Positions 1 through 8,965 of a DNA stretch of 64,000 nucleotides are shown one piece after another. The notes below the pieces were generated by a model. That model was given only the letters and a program-made list of their open reading frames with translations, ran no database searches and was not told the DNA's origin. The stretch comes from an uncultured Ruminiclostridium sp. (lineage in GTDB: Bacteria > Bacillota > Clostridia > Oscillospirales > Acutalibacteraceae). Position 1 is the first letter of the stretch, and each line of letters starts with the position of its first letter. A program made the position numbers and the translations under genes. The stretch is from the NCBI GenBank assembly GCA_902490005.1, contig CABUCM010000004.1, forward strand, positions 1-64,000, read 5' to 3'.

Positions 1-31
1 CGCCTAAACTGTCTAAGCCGGCTTTAAAGAA

Positions 32-100
32 ACCCCGCCGGACGGGGAACGCATCGTAAGGCTTTACGATGCGTTCCCGATTCCGGCGGGGCTCTTTTTT
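32..100. terminator. Large intrinsic terminator downstream of guaB
   Basis: Nested hairpin: outer arms CCCCGCCGGA (33-42) and TCCGGCGGGG (82-91) enclose a second inverted repeat built on GGGAACGCATCGTAA and TTACGATGCGTTCCC. A T-run follows on the plus strand (94-100), and a weaker T-rich stretch follows on the minus strand, so it can end guaB transcription and probably works both ways. Confidence 0.75.
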
Positions 101-133
101 CCACAAAATCCGCCGCTGCGGTGGAATAGCTGA

Positions 134-1612
134 TTAAATAGAAAGGGAGTAGTTAGGAGATTCCTTTGTAATCTGGATATCGTGAGGATGGCTCTCTTTC
201 AGGCCGGCGCCGGTAATCTTCACAAACTTGGCCTTTTCATGGAGCTCCTCGATGGTGCCGCAGCCGGTATACCCCATACCTGCCCGCAGGCCGCCGATCA
301 TCTGGAACACGGTGTCGGACAAAGCGCCCTTATAAGGCACCCGGCCCTCTACGCCCTCCGGCACCAGCTTTTTGTTGTCGGCTTGGAAATAACGGTCTTT
401 GCTGCCGTGGCCCATGGCTGCAAGGCTGCCCATACCGCGGTATACCTTAAACTGGCGGCCCTGGTAAATTTCGCTGTCGCTGGGGGATTCCTCGCAGCCG
501 GCGATCATAGAACCGATCATGACCACATTGGCGCCGGCTGCCAGCGCCTTGACGATATCGCCGCTGTATTTGATGCCGCCGTCGGCGATCACCGGGATAC
601 CGTATTTAGACGCCTCGCAGGCCGCGTCATAGACGGCCGTGATCTGGGGCACACCGATTCCCGCCACCACCCGGGTGGTGCAGATAGAGCCGGGGCCGAT
701 GCCTACCTTGATGCAGTCGGCACCCGCGTCGATCAGGGCCTTAGCGGCCTCGGCGGTGGCTATGTTGCCCGCGATGAGCTGAACATCCGGATAAGCCTTT
801 TTCACCTTGCGTACGGTCTCCACCACATTGCTGTTGTGCCCGTGGGCGGAATCCAGCGCCAGAACGTCTACCTGCGCCTTTACCAGCTCCGCCACCCGTT
901 CCAGCACGTCCGGTGTGGCGCCGATAGCGGCGCCGCAAAGAAGCCGTCCGTTTTCATCTCTGGAGGAGTTCGGATACTGGACCGCTTTCTCAATATCCTT
1001 AATGGTAATCAGGCCCTTGAGCCGGCCCTCGCCGTCCACGATGGGAAGCTTTTCAATCTTGTGCTTTCTCAGGATCTCCTGGGCCTGTTCCAGGGTGGTG
1101 CCCACCGGGGCGGTCACCAGGTTTTCCTTGGTCATCACGTCCGCGATCCGCTGGCTGTAATCCTGCTCGGTCATAAACCGCAGGTCACGGTTGGTGATGA
1201 TACCCACCAGCCTATCGTTTTCGCAAATCGGCACGCCGGAAATCTTGTATTTCGCCATCAGGTTATTGGCGTCGCTGACATAGTGGTTTGGGGAAAGGAA
1301 AAACGGATTGACGATAACGCCGTTTTCGGACCGCTTTACCCGGTCTACCTGGTCCGCCTGCTGCTCAATGGTCATATTCTTATGAATGATGCCCACGCCG
1401 CCCTCTCTGGAAATGGCGATGGCCATGCGGGCTTCCGTTACCGTATCCATGGCGGCGGTAATCAAGGGCGTATTCAAATGGATTTTTTTGGTCAGCCAGG
1501 TTCCAACGTCCACCTCCTTGGGCTGTACGTTGGATTCTCCCGGAATCAGCAGGACATCGTCAAAAGTAAGGCCCTCTTTAATAAACTTTTCTTGGAAATT
1601 CGTGTTTAACAT
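134..1612 (-). CDS. guaB: IMP dehydrogenase
   Basis: Oxidises IMP to XMP with NAD+, the committed step of GMP synthesis in the cytosol. The 492-aa protein has the full (beta/alpha)8 barrel with an inserted pair of CBS domains (about residues 95-210). The catalytic loop reads GPGSICTTR with the active-site Cys at about residue 311, and the flap region has RGMGSLAAM. Length is normal for bacterial IMPDH. AAGGAGG lies 11 bases before the ATG. It is transcribed alone: its own promoter lies about 100 bp upstream and a large terminator follows. Confidence 0.97.
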   Translation of the reverse strand: MLNTNFQEKFIKEGLTFDDVLLIPGESNVQPKEVDVGTWLTKKIHLNTPLITAAMDTVTEARMAIAISREGGVGIIHKNMTIEQQADQVDRVKRSENGVIVNPFFLSPNHYVSDANNLMAKYKISGVPICENDRLVGIITNRDLRFMTEQDYSQRIADVMTKENLVTAPVGTTLEQAQEILRKHKIEKLPIVDGEGRLKGLITIKDIEKAVQYPNSSRDENGRLLCGAAIGATPDVLERVAELVKAQVDVLALDSAHGHNSNVVETVRKVKKAYPDVQLIAGNIATAEAAKALIDAGADCIKVGIGPGSICTTRVVAGIGVPQITAVYDAACEASKYGIPVIADGGIKYSGDIVKALAAGANVVMIGSMIAGCEESPSDSEIYQGRQFKVYRGMGSLAAMGHGSKDRYFQADNKKLVPEGVEGRVPYKGALSDTVFQMIGGLRAGMGYTGCGTIEELHEKAKFVKITGAGLKESHPHDIQITKESPNYSLSI

Positions 1613-1714
1613 CCTAATACCGTCCTCCTTATCAAAAATAAATCGCTATCCCCTTGCTTCAGCGTTCAAAACAAGGCTGGATGCATCCCTCCAGCCTTAA
1701 TTTATATAAGCTTT

Positions 1715-1743
1715 ATTTTAGCAAATGTATGGGTGTTTTTCAA
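1715..1743 (-). promoter_or_regulatory. guaB sigma-A promoter
   Basis: Reading the minus strand, TTGAAA (1738-1743), 17-bp spacer, TAAAAT (1715-1720). A short inverted repeat (GGCTGGA/TCCAGCC, 1673-1694) lies in the leader. I saw no purine-riboswitch core in this 300-bp gap, which otherwise holds only this promoter and the serS terminator. Confidence 0.7.
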
Positions 1744-1847
1744 GTATTTCCGCCTAGAAAATAATCACGAGGAAACCTTTTGTTTTTTGTGCTTTTTATA
1801 GTTATTCCCAAGTTTAACGCTTTACAAATTTAACGGATTACCAACAT

Positions 1848-1889
1848 AAAGCAGGCCGGGAAAAATTCCCGGCCTGCTTTTATTTTTTA
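1848..1889. terminator. Terminator downstream of serS
   Basis: Perfect stem AAAGCAGGCCGGG / CCCGGCCTGCTTT with a short A/T loop. The longer T-run is on the plus strand; on the minus strand the stem ends in GCTTTATGTT. It separates serS from the guaB promoter. Confidence 0.7.
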
Positions 1890-1913
1890 TTATCCCGGTC
1901 TTTCCCAGGCCTT

Positions 1914-3200
1914 TTACCGTTCCTTTTCGATTCTGTCGATTCCCAAATAAGGGCGGAGCACCTCTGGCACCGTAACGGAGCCGTCGTCGTTCTGGTACTG
2001 CTCTACAATGGCGGGGATCACCCGGCTGGTGGCCAGACCGGATGCGTTGAGGGTATGGGCCAGGTGCAGCTTTTTGTCCGCGCCGCGGTATTTCACATTG
2101 CCCCTGCGCGCCTGGTAGTCCCTGGCGTTGGACGCGGAGCTGACCTCCTTGTAAATGCCCATGCTGGGAATCCAAACCTCGATATCATAGGTCCGGGCCA
2201 TGGAGAAAGAGCAGTCCCCCGCCGCCAGCTTGCTCAGGCGGTAATGGAGCCCCAGCTCCTGGACCAGGCGTTCCGCCTTGCCCACCAGCTCCTCAAAAGC
2301 GGCGTCGGACTGGTCCTCGGTGGTGTATTGGACCATTTCCACCTTATTGAACTGGTGGCCCCGGATCATGCCCCGCTCCTCCGCCCGGTAGCTGCCGGCC
2401 TCCCTGCGGTAGCAGGGGGTATAGGCGATATACTTTCTGGGCAGCTCCTCTTCGCTTAAAATTTCGTCCCGGTGGATGTTCACCAAGGCGGTTTCCGCGG
2501 TGGGCAGCATAAATTTCCGGTCGGAGCTGGTGGGATTCTCGATCCAATAGACCTCATCCCCGAATTTCGGGAACTGGCCCGCCACATAGCCGCAGTCATA
2601 CCCCAGCATATGGGGCGGGAGGATAAACTCATAGCCGTCCTTAATGTGCTCGTTGACAAAGAAGTTCAATAGGGCCCATTCCAGCCGGGAGCCCCAGCCG
2701 CGGTACAGCCAGGAACCGGCGCCCGCGATTTTCGCGCCCCGCTGGTAATCGATCATCCCCAGGCTCTCGCACAGCTCCACATGGTTTTTGGGCTCATAGT
2801 CAAACTTGGGCTGCTCTTTAAAATAGCGGATGGGCTGGTTTTGCTCCTTGCCGCCGGCGCAAACGTCCTCATCCGGCAGGTTAGGCAGGGAAAGCAGCAG
2901 ATCTTTCTGCCTCTCCTCCATCTCCGCCAGCTGGGCGTCCCCCTCCTTGATCTCCGCGGAAAGCGCCTTCATGCGCTCCATCAGCGGGGCGGTATCCTCC
3001 CCCGCCTTCTTTAGCTGCGGGATTTTTTTGCTGTCCGCGTTCTGCTCCGCTTTTTTGGCCTCCACCACGCCGGTGAGCTCCCGGCGCTTTTTATCCATGT
3101 CCAGAATTTCATCCACTATGGAATCCAGGTTCATTTCCCGTTTGCGAATCCGTTCCTTTACCTTATCCCCGTCGGTGCGAATCATTTTAATGTCTAACAT
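1914..3200 (-). CDS. serS: Seryl-tRNA synthetase
   Basis: Charges tRNA-Ser with serine. The 428-aa protein has the N-terminal antiparallel coiled-coil arm (about residues 30-105, rich in K/E/L) that grips the tRNA long arm, then the class II core. Motif 2 contains CYRREAGSYRAEERG and motif 3 is replaced by the SerRS-type ASNARDYQARR region. AAGGGG precedes the ATG. It starts 15 bp after the parB stop, so it is probably cotranscribed with parA-parB; no T-box leader is visible for it. Confidence 0.97.
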   Translation of the reverse strand: MLDIKMIRTDGDKVKERIRKREMNLDSIVDEILDMDKKRRELTGVVEAKKAEQNADSKKIPQLKKAGEDTAPLMERMKALSAEIKEGDAQLAEMEERQKDLLLSLPNLPDEDVCAGGKEQNQPIRYFKEQPKFDYEPKNHVELCESLGMIDYQRGAKIAGAGSWLYRGWGSRLEWALLNFFVNEHIKDGYEFILPPHMLGYDCGYVAGQFPKFGDEVYWIENPTSSDRKFMLPTAETALVNIHRDEILSEEELPRKYIAYTPCYRREAGSYRAEERGMIRGHQFNKVEMVQYTTEDQSDAAFEELVGKAERLVQELGLHYRLSKLAAGDCSFSMARTYDIEVWIPSMGIYKEVSSASNARDYQARRGNVKYRGADKKLHLAHTLNASGLATSRVIPAIVEQYQNDDGSVTVPEVLRPYLGIDRIEKER

Positions 3201-3215
3201 AGCTTTTACCCCTTT

Positions 3216-4085
3216 TTATTCTTCGCCGCCCAGCAGGCGCGCTAAATTTTGCAAATCCTCTTGACTGTAGAACTCAATGGCCAAAACCCCTTTTTCCTTC
3301 CCTTTTTCCTGGATCTTGACCTTCCTTCCCAAATGCTCGTTCAGGGAAAGCTCTACTTCTTCGATGAAAACCGGGCGTTTCTTCCCCTTTTTTATCTTTT
3401 CGCCCTCGCCGTGAAGGGCCGCGTTGGCCTTCTTCGCCATTTTTTCCAGTTCCCGCACGGATAACCCCTGTTTTACCGCCTGTTTCGCGGCCTCCAGCTG
3501 GTCGTCCTCACTTTCAAAGGCCAGCAGGGTTCTGGCGTGGCCCGCGCTTAGCTTTCCATCTGAAACCATTTGGATAATCTCCTCCGGCAGCCGCAGCAGC
3601 CGCATGGCGTTGGTGATGGCCGGGCGGGATTTCCCCACAGACCGGCTGACCTCCTCCTGGGTGAAGTGGTAGTGCTCCATCAGGGTTTGATAGCCCTTGG
3701 CCTCTTCAATGGGGGAAAGGTCCTCCCTTTGCAGGTTCTCGATCAGGGCCAGCTCCATGACCTGCCCGTCGCTTAATTCCCGGATCACTACCGGCACCTC
3801 CTGGACCCCCGCCATACGACAGGCCCGGAAACGCCGCTCGCCGGCTACAATCTGATAGCCGCCCCCCGCGATGGGACGCACCAGCAGCGGCTGGAGCACC
3901 CCGTGCTGGGCGATAGAGTCCGCCAGCTCCGCCAGGGCCTCGTCGTCGAATTCCCGCCGGGGCTGGTCCTTGTTGGGTTCCAGCTCCGCTATTTTTAAGG
4001 TAACGGTGCTATTGCTGTTCTCGGTGGCGTTTTCCATAAAAATCGCGTCCAAGCCCTTGCCAAGCCCGCCTTTTTTTGCTGCCAA
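3216..4085 (-). CDS. parB: Chromosome partitioning protein ParB (Spo0J)
   Basis: CTP-dependent DNA clamp that loads at parS and recruits SMC and ParA for origin segregation. The 289-aa form starts at TTG (4085-4083), eight bases after a perfect AGGAGG; it begins with the usual N-terminus AAKKGGLGKGLDAIF. An in-frame ATG 14 codons upstream (4127) has no ribosome-binding site and would add an atypical extension. The CTP-binding box GERRFRACR (about residue 90) and the HTH with GKSRPAITNAMRLLRLP are intact, followed by the dimerisation tail. It lies directly downstream of parA. A second ParB-like gene (noc) is just beyond parA. Confidence 0.94.
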   Translation of the reverse strand: MAAKKGGLGKGLDAIFMENATENSNSTVTLKIAELEPNKDQPRREFDDEALAELADSIAQHGVLQPLLVRPIAGGGYQIVAGERRFRACRMAGVQEVPVVIRELSDGQVMELALIENLQREDLSPIEEAKGYQTLMEHYHFTQEEVSRSVGKSRPAITNAMRLLRLPEEIIQMVSDGKLSAGHARTLLAFESEDDQLEAAKQAVKQGLSVRELEKMAKKANAALHGEGEKIKKGKKRPVFIEEVELSLNEHLGRKVKIQEKGKEKGVLAIEFYSQEDLQNLARLLGGEE

Positions 4086-4214
4086 AATAGATTCCTCCTG
4101 TCTATCCCAATCTCTTTCTTTTTTCATCCGTAACGGCCTTACCGTCTTTTCATTCCCGCCGGGACGGAGAGCCCGGGGCCTCAGCCTATCGGCGGCCCTG
4201 TCCGGTTTTGGCCT

Positions 4215-4979
4215 TTACCGGTTATTTTTCTCCAGTTCCTCCGCCAGGCCCCGGTACGCCTCGGTGCCCCGGTTGCTTTTATCAAAGTACATAATGGGGA
4301 CGCCGTAGCTTGGGGCCTCGGACAGCCTGACGCTTCTGGGAATTACGTTGCCGAACACCTTACGGGGAAAGTATTTTTTCACTTCCTCCACCACCTGCTG
4401 GGTCAGGTTCAGCCTGCCGTCGTACATGGTCAGCAGCACGCCTTCAATTTCCAGCCGTTCGTTATACTGCCGTTTCACCCGCCGGACGCTGTTCATCAGC
4501 TGGCTTAAGCCCTCCAGGGCGTAATATTCGCACTGAATGGGCACCAGCAGGGTATCGGCGGCGCAGAGGGCGTTGGTGGTGATAATCCCCAGCGACGGGG
4601 GGCAGTCAATAAACAGATACTCGTATTCCTCCCGGAGAGGCGCCAGGGCGGTTTTCAGCCGGGATTCCCGGTGCTGGAAATCCACCAGCTCCAGCTCCGC
4701 CCCAGCCAGGTTCAGGCTGCTTGGCAGAACCGCCAGATTGGGAAACTGGGTCTGCACCAGAGCTTCTTTCGCACCGGCCTCCCCGATGAGAAGCTCATAG
4801 GTGGACTTGTCCACGCCTCTGCGGTCGATTCCCACCCCGCTGGAGGCGTTCCCCTGGGGATCGATATCCACCAACAGAGTTTTGTGCCCTCTTTCCCCCA
4901 TTGCGGCGGAAAGGTTGACCGCTGTTGTGGTTTTTCCCACACCGCCCTTTTGGTTGGCGATGGCGATAATCTTCCCCAT
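4215..4979 (-). CDS. parA: Chromosome partitioning ATPase ParA (Soj)
   Basis: Deviant-Walker ATPase that works with ParB in origin segregation and, in Bacillus, regulates DnaA. The 254-aa protein begins MGKIIAIANQKGGVGKTTT, with the signature Lys in the Walker A (KGGVGKTT), Walker A' LLVDIDPQGNA and Walker B YLFIDCPPSLG. An AGGAGG lies just before this ATG; a longer in-frame start 21 codons upstream lacks one. It precedes parB and follows noc, as in Bacillus subtilis. Confidence 0.95.
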   Translation of the reverse strand: MGKIIAIANQKGGVGKTTTAVNLSAAMGERGHKTLLVDIDPQGNASSGVGIDRRGVDKSTYELLIGEAGAKEALVQTQFPNLAVLPSSLNLAGAELELVDFQHRESRLKTALAPLREEYEYLFIDCPPSLGIITTNALCAADTLLVPIQCEYYALEGLSQLMNSVRRVKRQYNERLEIEGVLLTMYDGRLNLTQQVVEEVKKYFPRKVFGNVIPRSVRLSEAPSYGVPIMYFDKSNRGTEAYRGLAEELEKNNR

Positions 4980-5013
4980 ATCCGATTCCCTCCTGTGTTC
5001 CCATTCATGAGCT

Positions 5014-5042
5014 TTTTTATCTGGTTCCCAAATTATTGTCAA
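5014..5042 (-). promoter_or_regulatory. Putative parA promoter
   Basis: On the minus strand TTGACA (5037-5042), 17-bp spacer, TAAAAA (5014-5019). A second -10-like TATAAT lies upstream (5082-5087) with a poor -35. Both are downstream of the parS site and the noc terminator. Confidence 0.5.
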
Positions 5043-5138
5043 AATATCCCGATTTTACATTTATGACTGCGCAATATGATTATTATATCACTTATCTGTG
5101 TTATTTAAAAGGGTTCTTGTTAAAATTCAGCGATTTTA

Positions 5139-5154
5139 TGTTTCACGTGAAACA
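5139..5154. promoter_or_regulatory. parS: parS centromere site 1
   Basis: TGTTTCACGTGAAACA is an exact match to the 16-bp palindromic Bacillus parS consensus. It lies between parA and noc, about 8.5 kb from dnaA, where ParB loading sites are expected. Its closeness to the parA promoter suggests ParB may also repress the parAB-serS unit. Confidence 0.95.
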
Positions 5155-5163
5155 TAAATATAG

Positions 5164-5206
5164 AACGGAAGAGGCCGGCGGAATGCATCCGCCGGCCTCT
5201 TCCGTT
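5164..5206. terminator. Terminator between noc and parA
   Basis: Nineteen-bp perfect stem (5164-5182 with 5188-5206) and a 5-base loop. The plus side ends in GTTTTGGGG and the minus side in GTTCTATATTT, so the U-tract is weak in both directions. It most likely ends noc transcription ahead of the parA promoter. Confidence 0.6.
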
Positions 5207-5264
5207 TTGGGGAATAAATTGGAAATAGGGCATGGATCTATAAAAACTTTGTCGTACGCTGTAA

Positions 5265-6086
5265 TTATGCCGAGTGCCTGTCCAAAGCGGACGCCTTGGG
5301 AATCCTGACCACGCACTCTATGTAATCGTCGGTTTCATTTTGCGCGGCAAAGGCGTCGATTCCGGACAGCCGCATGGTATCCACCGCCTTGGTGATGGTA
5401 TTGATAAAAATCCTGACGTCTTTGATAATAATGCGCCGGTGGCTTTTTCGTTCCTGTTCCCGGTCCTTTTCCAAAAGCCTCTCGACGAAATCCTCTGTTT
5501 GCTTTACGTTTAACCCCCGCTCTACCATATGCCGCAGGGCAATGGACCGCAAAGCCGGATCCTTCAGCTTCAAAATAGCCCTGGCGTGGCGCTCGGTGAG
5601 CCCCGCCTCCTGGATCGTCTGCCGTTCCTCCTGGGATAGCCGCAGCAGGCGCAGCTTATTGGCTATGGTGGATTGTTTCTTTCCCAGCCGTTTCGCCGCT
5701 TCTTCCTGGGTAATGTGCCACTGGCTGATAAGCTTTTCAATGCCCTCCGCTTCTTCAAAGGGGTCTAAATCCACCCGCTGAAGATTTTCCAGCAGGGAAT
5801 AAATTGCCGCCTGCTGGTCGTCGCACTCAATGACCAGGCAGGGGACTCTTTCACATCCGGCCAATACCGCCGCCCGCATACGCCGTTCCCCGGCGATCAA
5901 TTCAAACCCGTTCAGGCCCATTTTCCGAACGGTTAAGGGCTGTAACACGCCGTTTTCCTGAATGCTTTTCGCCAGCCCGATTAATTCCTCATTGGAGAAA
6001 TTTTTTCTTGGCTGGGTTTTCCCCGGGCTGATTTGAACCAAGGGGATCTGCCTTACCCTATTGTCCTCTTTTGACTTTAAACGCAT
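5265..6086 (-). CDS. noc: Nucleoid occlusion protein Noc (ParB paralogue)
   Basis: ParB-family DNA clamp, probably Noc, which blocks division over the nucleoid. Evidence for Noc rather than ParB: the gene order rsmG-noc-parA-parB matches B. subtilis, and the HTH reads GKKQSTIANKLRLLRL followed by TERHARAI and GLNVKQTEDFVE, all Noc-like. GERRMRAAV is the CTP-binding box. The 273-aa start (ATG at 6086) follows GGAGG at about 10-11 bases; an alternative start lies at 6131. With the chosen start the N-terminus before the ParB fold is only about 12-15 residues, shorter than in B. subtilis Noc, so the membrane-targeting helix may be missing. Confidence 0.85.
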   Translation of the reverse strand: MRLKSKEDNRVRQIPLVQISPGKTQPRKNFSNEELIGLAKSIQENGVLQPLTVRKMGLNGFELIAGERRMRAAVLAGCERVPCLVIECDDQQAAIYSLLENLQRVDLDPFEEAEGIEKLISQWHITQEEAAKRLGKKQSTIANKLRLLRLSQEERQTIQEAGLTERHARAILKLKDPALRSIALRHMVERGLNVKQTEDFVERLLEKDREQERKSHRRIIIKDVRIFINTITKAVDTMRLSGIDAFAAQNETDDYIECVVRIPKASALDRHSA

Positions 6087-6193
6087 CGATGCGCCACCTC
6101 CAATGCTTGTCCATTTCCTTAAGACCATCATAGCACGGAAGGCGGCGCGTTTCCTGTCACATTATGAGCAAAGATTTTAGCATCTTTTGTCGC

Positions 6194-6904
6194 TTATAGA
6201 GGCTTCTTCGCTATTTTTGACCCATGCCGGGGATACTGGGCCGGCGTCGGTCTTTCCTTACGGATTACCACCAGGGTGCGGCGGCTTTCATCCGGCAGCC
6301 CGTAACGCGCCACCTTTTCCACGTTTCCCCCCAGCAGGCGGATCGCTTTTTCCCCCTGGGACAGCTCGTTTTCTATCTCCGGGCCTTTCGCCGCCAGGAA
6401 CACCCCTCCGACCTTGACAAAGGGAAGGCAGTATTCCGCCAGCAGGTTCAGCGCCGCCACCGCCCTGGAGGCCGACACGTCAAACCGCTGCCGCAGGCTG
6501 GGAAGTTTTCCACCTTCCTCGGCGCGGCTGTGGATAAGTTTCGCCTCTAACCCCAAAACCTGGGAAACCTCCCGTAGGAACACCAGCCGCTTGTTCAGGC
6601 TGTCTAGTAAGGTCAGCTTAAGATCAGGCCGGGCGATTTTCAAGGGGATTCCCGGAAACCCGGCCCCGGTGCCCACATCGACGACCCCGGCGCCTTGGGG
6701 AATCTCCGCGTATTTCAGCAAGGCCAGGCTGTCGATAAAATGCTTTATCAAAACCCCCTCCGGCTCCCGGATCGCGGTGAGATTCATTTTTTCATTCCAT
6801 TCCAAAAGAAGGCGGCAGTAGCTGTCAAACTGTTCTTCCTGCTCCTGGGTTAAGGCCACCCCGTATTCCCCGCTGTAAGCCGCCAGCTTTTCCCTGTCGA
6901 TCAT
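6194..6904 (-). CDS. rsmG: 16S rRNA (guanine-N7) methyltransferase RsmG
   Basis: Methylates N7 of G527 of 16S rRNA with SAM. The 236-aa protein has the SAM-binding motif VVDVGTGAGFPGIPL (about residues 70-85) and the ASRAVAAL segment after it, both diagnostic of the GidB family. Its ATG overlaps the mnmG stop by four bases (ATGA), so the two are translationally coupled. Length is typical. Confidence 0.96.
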   Translation of the reverse strand: MIDREKLAAYSGEYGVALTQEQEEQFDSYCRLLLEWNEKMNLTAIREPEGVLIKHFIDSLALLKYAEIPQGAGVVDVGTGAGFPGIPLKIARPDLKLTLLDSLNKRLVFLREVSQVLGLEAKLIHSRAEEGGKLPSLRQRFDVSASRAVAALNLLAEYCLPFVKVGGVFLAAKGPEIENELSQGEKAIRLLGGNVEKVARYGLPDESRRTLVVIRKERPTPAQYPRHGSKIAKKPL

Positions 6905-8778
6905 CTGCCTTCTCCTTTCTGGCTGAGCCAGATCAGCAGCACGGAAATATCCGCCGGGCTGACGCCGGAAATTCTGGAGGCCTGCCCGATATTGCCGGGC
7001 CGGACCCGGTTCAGCTTTTCCTGGGCCTCGGAGGATATGCCGTGAATTTCTTTATAATCCGCATCCTTTGGCAATCGCTTGCCCTCCAGCCGGCGCATTT
7101 CGTCGATCTGGGCCTTCTGCCGCCGGATATAGCCCTCGTACTTGATTTCTACCTCCACCTGTTCCAAAACGTTTGGGTCTAGATCAGGCCGGGTGGTATC
7201 CACCGGGGTTAAACAGGCGTAATCCACCTGAGGCCGCTTTAACAGCTCCAGCAGCCGGATTCCCGTTTCCACCGGGGATGTTTCACGTGAAACCAAAATC
7301 TCGTTTAATTCTTTTGTTGGCGGCAGGGATGTCTTTTTCAGCCTGGTAATCTCTTTCTTTTTCAGCGCCTGCTTTTCCGTAAACCGGTTCCAACGGCTGT
7401 CGTTAATCAAGCCGATTTCCCTGCCCAACGGGGTCAGCCGCTCGTCGGCGTTATCCTGCCGCAGCACCAGCCGGTATTCGGAACGGGAGGTCATCATTCG
7501 GTAAGGGTCCTCCACCCCCTTGGTCACCAAATCGTCGATCAGGGTGCCGATATAAGAACTGGCCCGGTCCAGCACCACCTGCTCCCTGCCCTTAATCTTC
7601 AGCGCCGCGTTAATCCCAGCCACCAGCCCCTGGGCGGCGGCCTCCTCATAGCCTGAGCTTCCGTTAAACTGCCCGGCGCCGTACAAACCGGGGAAATCCA
7701 TAAACTCTAAAGTGGCCGCCATTTGCAGGGGGTCCACGCAATCATACTCGATGGCGTAGGCGCACCGCATCACCAGGCAGTGCTCCAACCCCTGAATCGA
7801 GTGGTAAAACTGAAGCTGCACCTCCTCCGGCAAAGAGGAGGACATACCCTGCAAATACATTTCCTCTGTGTTTTCGCCGCAGGGCTCGATAAAAAGCTGA
7901 TGCCGTTCCTTGTCCCCGAACCGGACGATCTTATCCTCGATGCTGGGGCAGTACCGGGGGCCCACCCCCTCGATCTTGCCGCCATATAAGGGGGAACGGT
8001 GGATGTTATCTAAAATAATCCGCTTGGTCTTTTCATTGGTCCAGCCGATATGGCAGACGGCCTTATTCCGTAAGGGCTGTGTGGTATCATAGGAAAAAGG
8101 AATCACCGGGTCCTCCCCGGGCTGTTCCTGAAGCCTGGAAAAATCGATAGAGCTTTTCAGCACCCGGGCTGGGGTCCCGGTTTTGAACCGGCGCAAACGA
8201 AGGCCCAGCTCCTTTAAGCTTTTTCCTAAAAAGGCCGCCGGGAAGGTGCCGTCAGGGCCGCTTTCATAGGATACCTCCCCCACATAGATCCTGCCGCCTA
8301 AATAGGTTCCCGTTGCCACGATCACCGCCTTGGCCTCAAACACGGCGTTCATCCGGGTGACCACCTGCCAGTGGTCGTCCCCCAGCCTGCGGACCTCTGT
8401 AATCTCTCCCTGGCGCAGATCCAGATTTTCCTGAAGCTCCAGCTTGTGCTTCATCACCGCGCTGTATTCCCTCCGGTCGATCTGGGCCCGCAGGGAGTGA
8501 ACCGCCGGGCCCTTCCCCCGGTTAAGCATCCGCATTTGCAGTAAACACGCGTCCGCGGTTTTTCCCATCTCTCCGCCCAGGGCGTCAATTTCCCGCACCA
8601 GGTGGCCCTTGGCGGTGCCGCCGATAGAGGGGTTGCAGGGGCAGTTTCCCACCGCATCCATATTGATGGTAAACACCGCGGTTTTACAGCCCAACCGGGC
8701 GGACGCCAGCGCCGCCTCGATGCCGGCGTGGCCCGCACCAATCACTATCACCTCGTATTGACCCGCTAAATATTCCAT
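6901..8778 (-). CDS. mnmG: tRNA uridine-5-carboxymethylaminomethyl modification enzyme MnmG
   Basis: FAD enzyme that, with MnmE, adds carboxymethylaminomethyl to U34 of certain tRNAs. The 625-aa protein has the FAD dinucleotide fold GAGHAGIEAA near residue 12, the PCNPSIGGTAKGHLVREIDALGGEMG signature split across residues 47-75, a GPRYCPSIEDK catalytic-Cys segment and the C-terminal helical domain ending in GVSPADISVLLIWL. A parS-like site is embedded in the coding sequence. It is coupled to rsmG; mnmE lies 187 bp upstream, and that gap shows only GC-rich inverted repeats. Confidence 0.97.
   Translation of the reverse strand: MEYLAGQYEVIVIGAGHAGIEAALASARLGCKTAVFTINMDAVGNCPCNPSIGGTAKGHLVREIDALGGEMGKTADACLLQMRMLNRGKGPAVHSLRAQIDRREYSAVMKHKLELQENLDLRQGEITEVRRLGDDHWQVVTRMNAVFEAKAVIVATGTYLGGRIYVGEVSYESGPDGTFPAAFLGKSLKELGLRLRRFKTGTPARVLKSSIDFSRLQEQPGEDPVIPFSYDTTQPLRNKAVCHIGWTNEKTKRIILDNIHRSPLYGGKIEGVGPRYCPSIEDKIVRFGDKERHQLFIEPCGENTEEMYLQGMSSSLPEEVQLQFYHSIQGLEHCLVMRCAYAIEYDCVDPLQMAATLEFMDFPGLYGAGQFNGSSGYEEAAAQGLVAGINAALKIKGREQVVLDRASSYIGTLIDDLVTKGVEDPYRMMTSRSEYRLVLRQDNADERLTPLGREIGLINDSRWNRFTEKQALKKKEITRLKKTSLPPTKELNEILVSRETSPVETGIRLLELLKRPQVDYACLTPVDTTRPDLDPNVLEQVEVEIKYEGYIRRQKAQIDEMRRLEGKRLPKDADYKEIHGISSEAQEKLNRVRPGNIGQASRISGVSPADISVLLIWLSQKGEGR
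7279..7294. promoter_or_regulatory. parS: parS centromere site 2, inside mnmG
   Basis: TGTTTCACGTGAAACC matches 15 of 16 bases of the parS consensus (last base differs). It lies within the mnmG coding sequence; in B. subtilis parS sites also occur inside genes near oriC. Together with site 1 it gives two ParB loading sites 2.1 kb apart. Confidence 0.85.
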
Positions 8779-8965
8779 TATGGTATCAACTCCATTTTAG
8801 ACCGATTCTTCCCTGATTTTTCCGCCGTTTCCCCGCGCCTTCTATTGGCCCGCTTCCGCGGCCCGCCATGCCGGTTCCCGCGAAAAACTTATCAACCTTT
8901 CGATTCGCCCTATTCGCGGAATCCAGCTATTATTTGCCGCCGGTCAAAAATCAGTTTTTTCCTTG

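Noticed and set aside
182..1609. 475-codon open frame opposite guaB
   Set aside because: It is an antisense shadow of a gene with complete IMP dehydrogenase motifs.
1613..1913. Purine riboswitch in the guaB leader
   Set aside because: Only a simple promoter and short inverted repeats were found; the conserved purine-riboswitch core was not seen.
4086..4127. ATG start for parB at 4127
   Set aside because: No ribosome-binding site precedes it, whereas the TTG at 4085 has a perfect AGGAGG and yields the family N-terminus.
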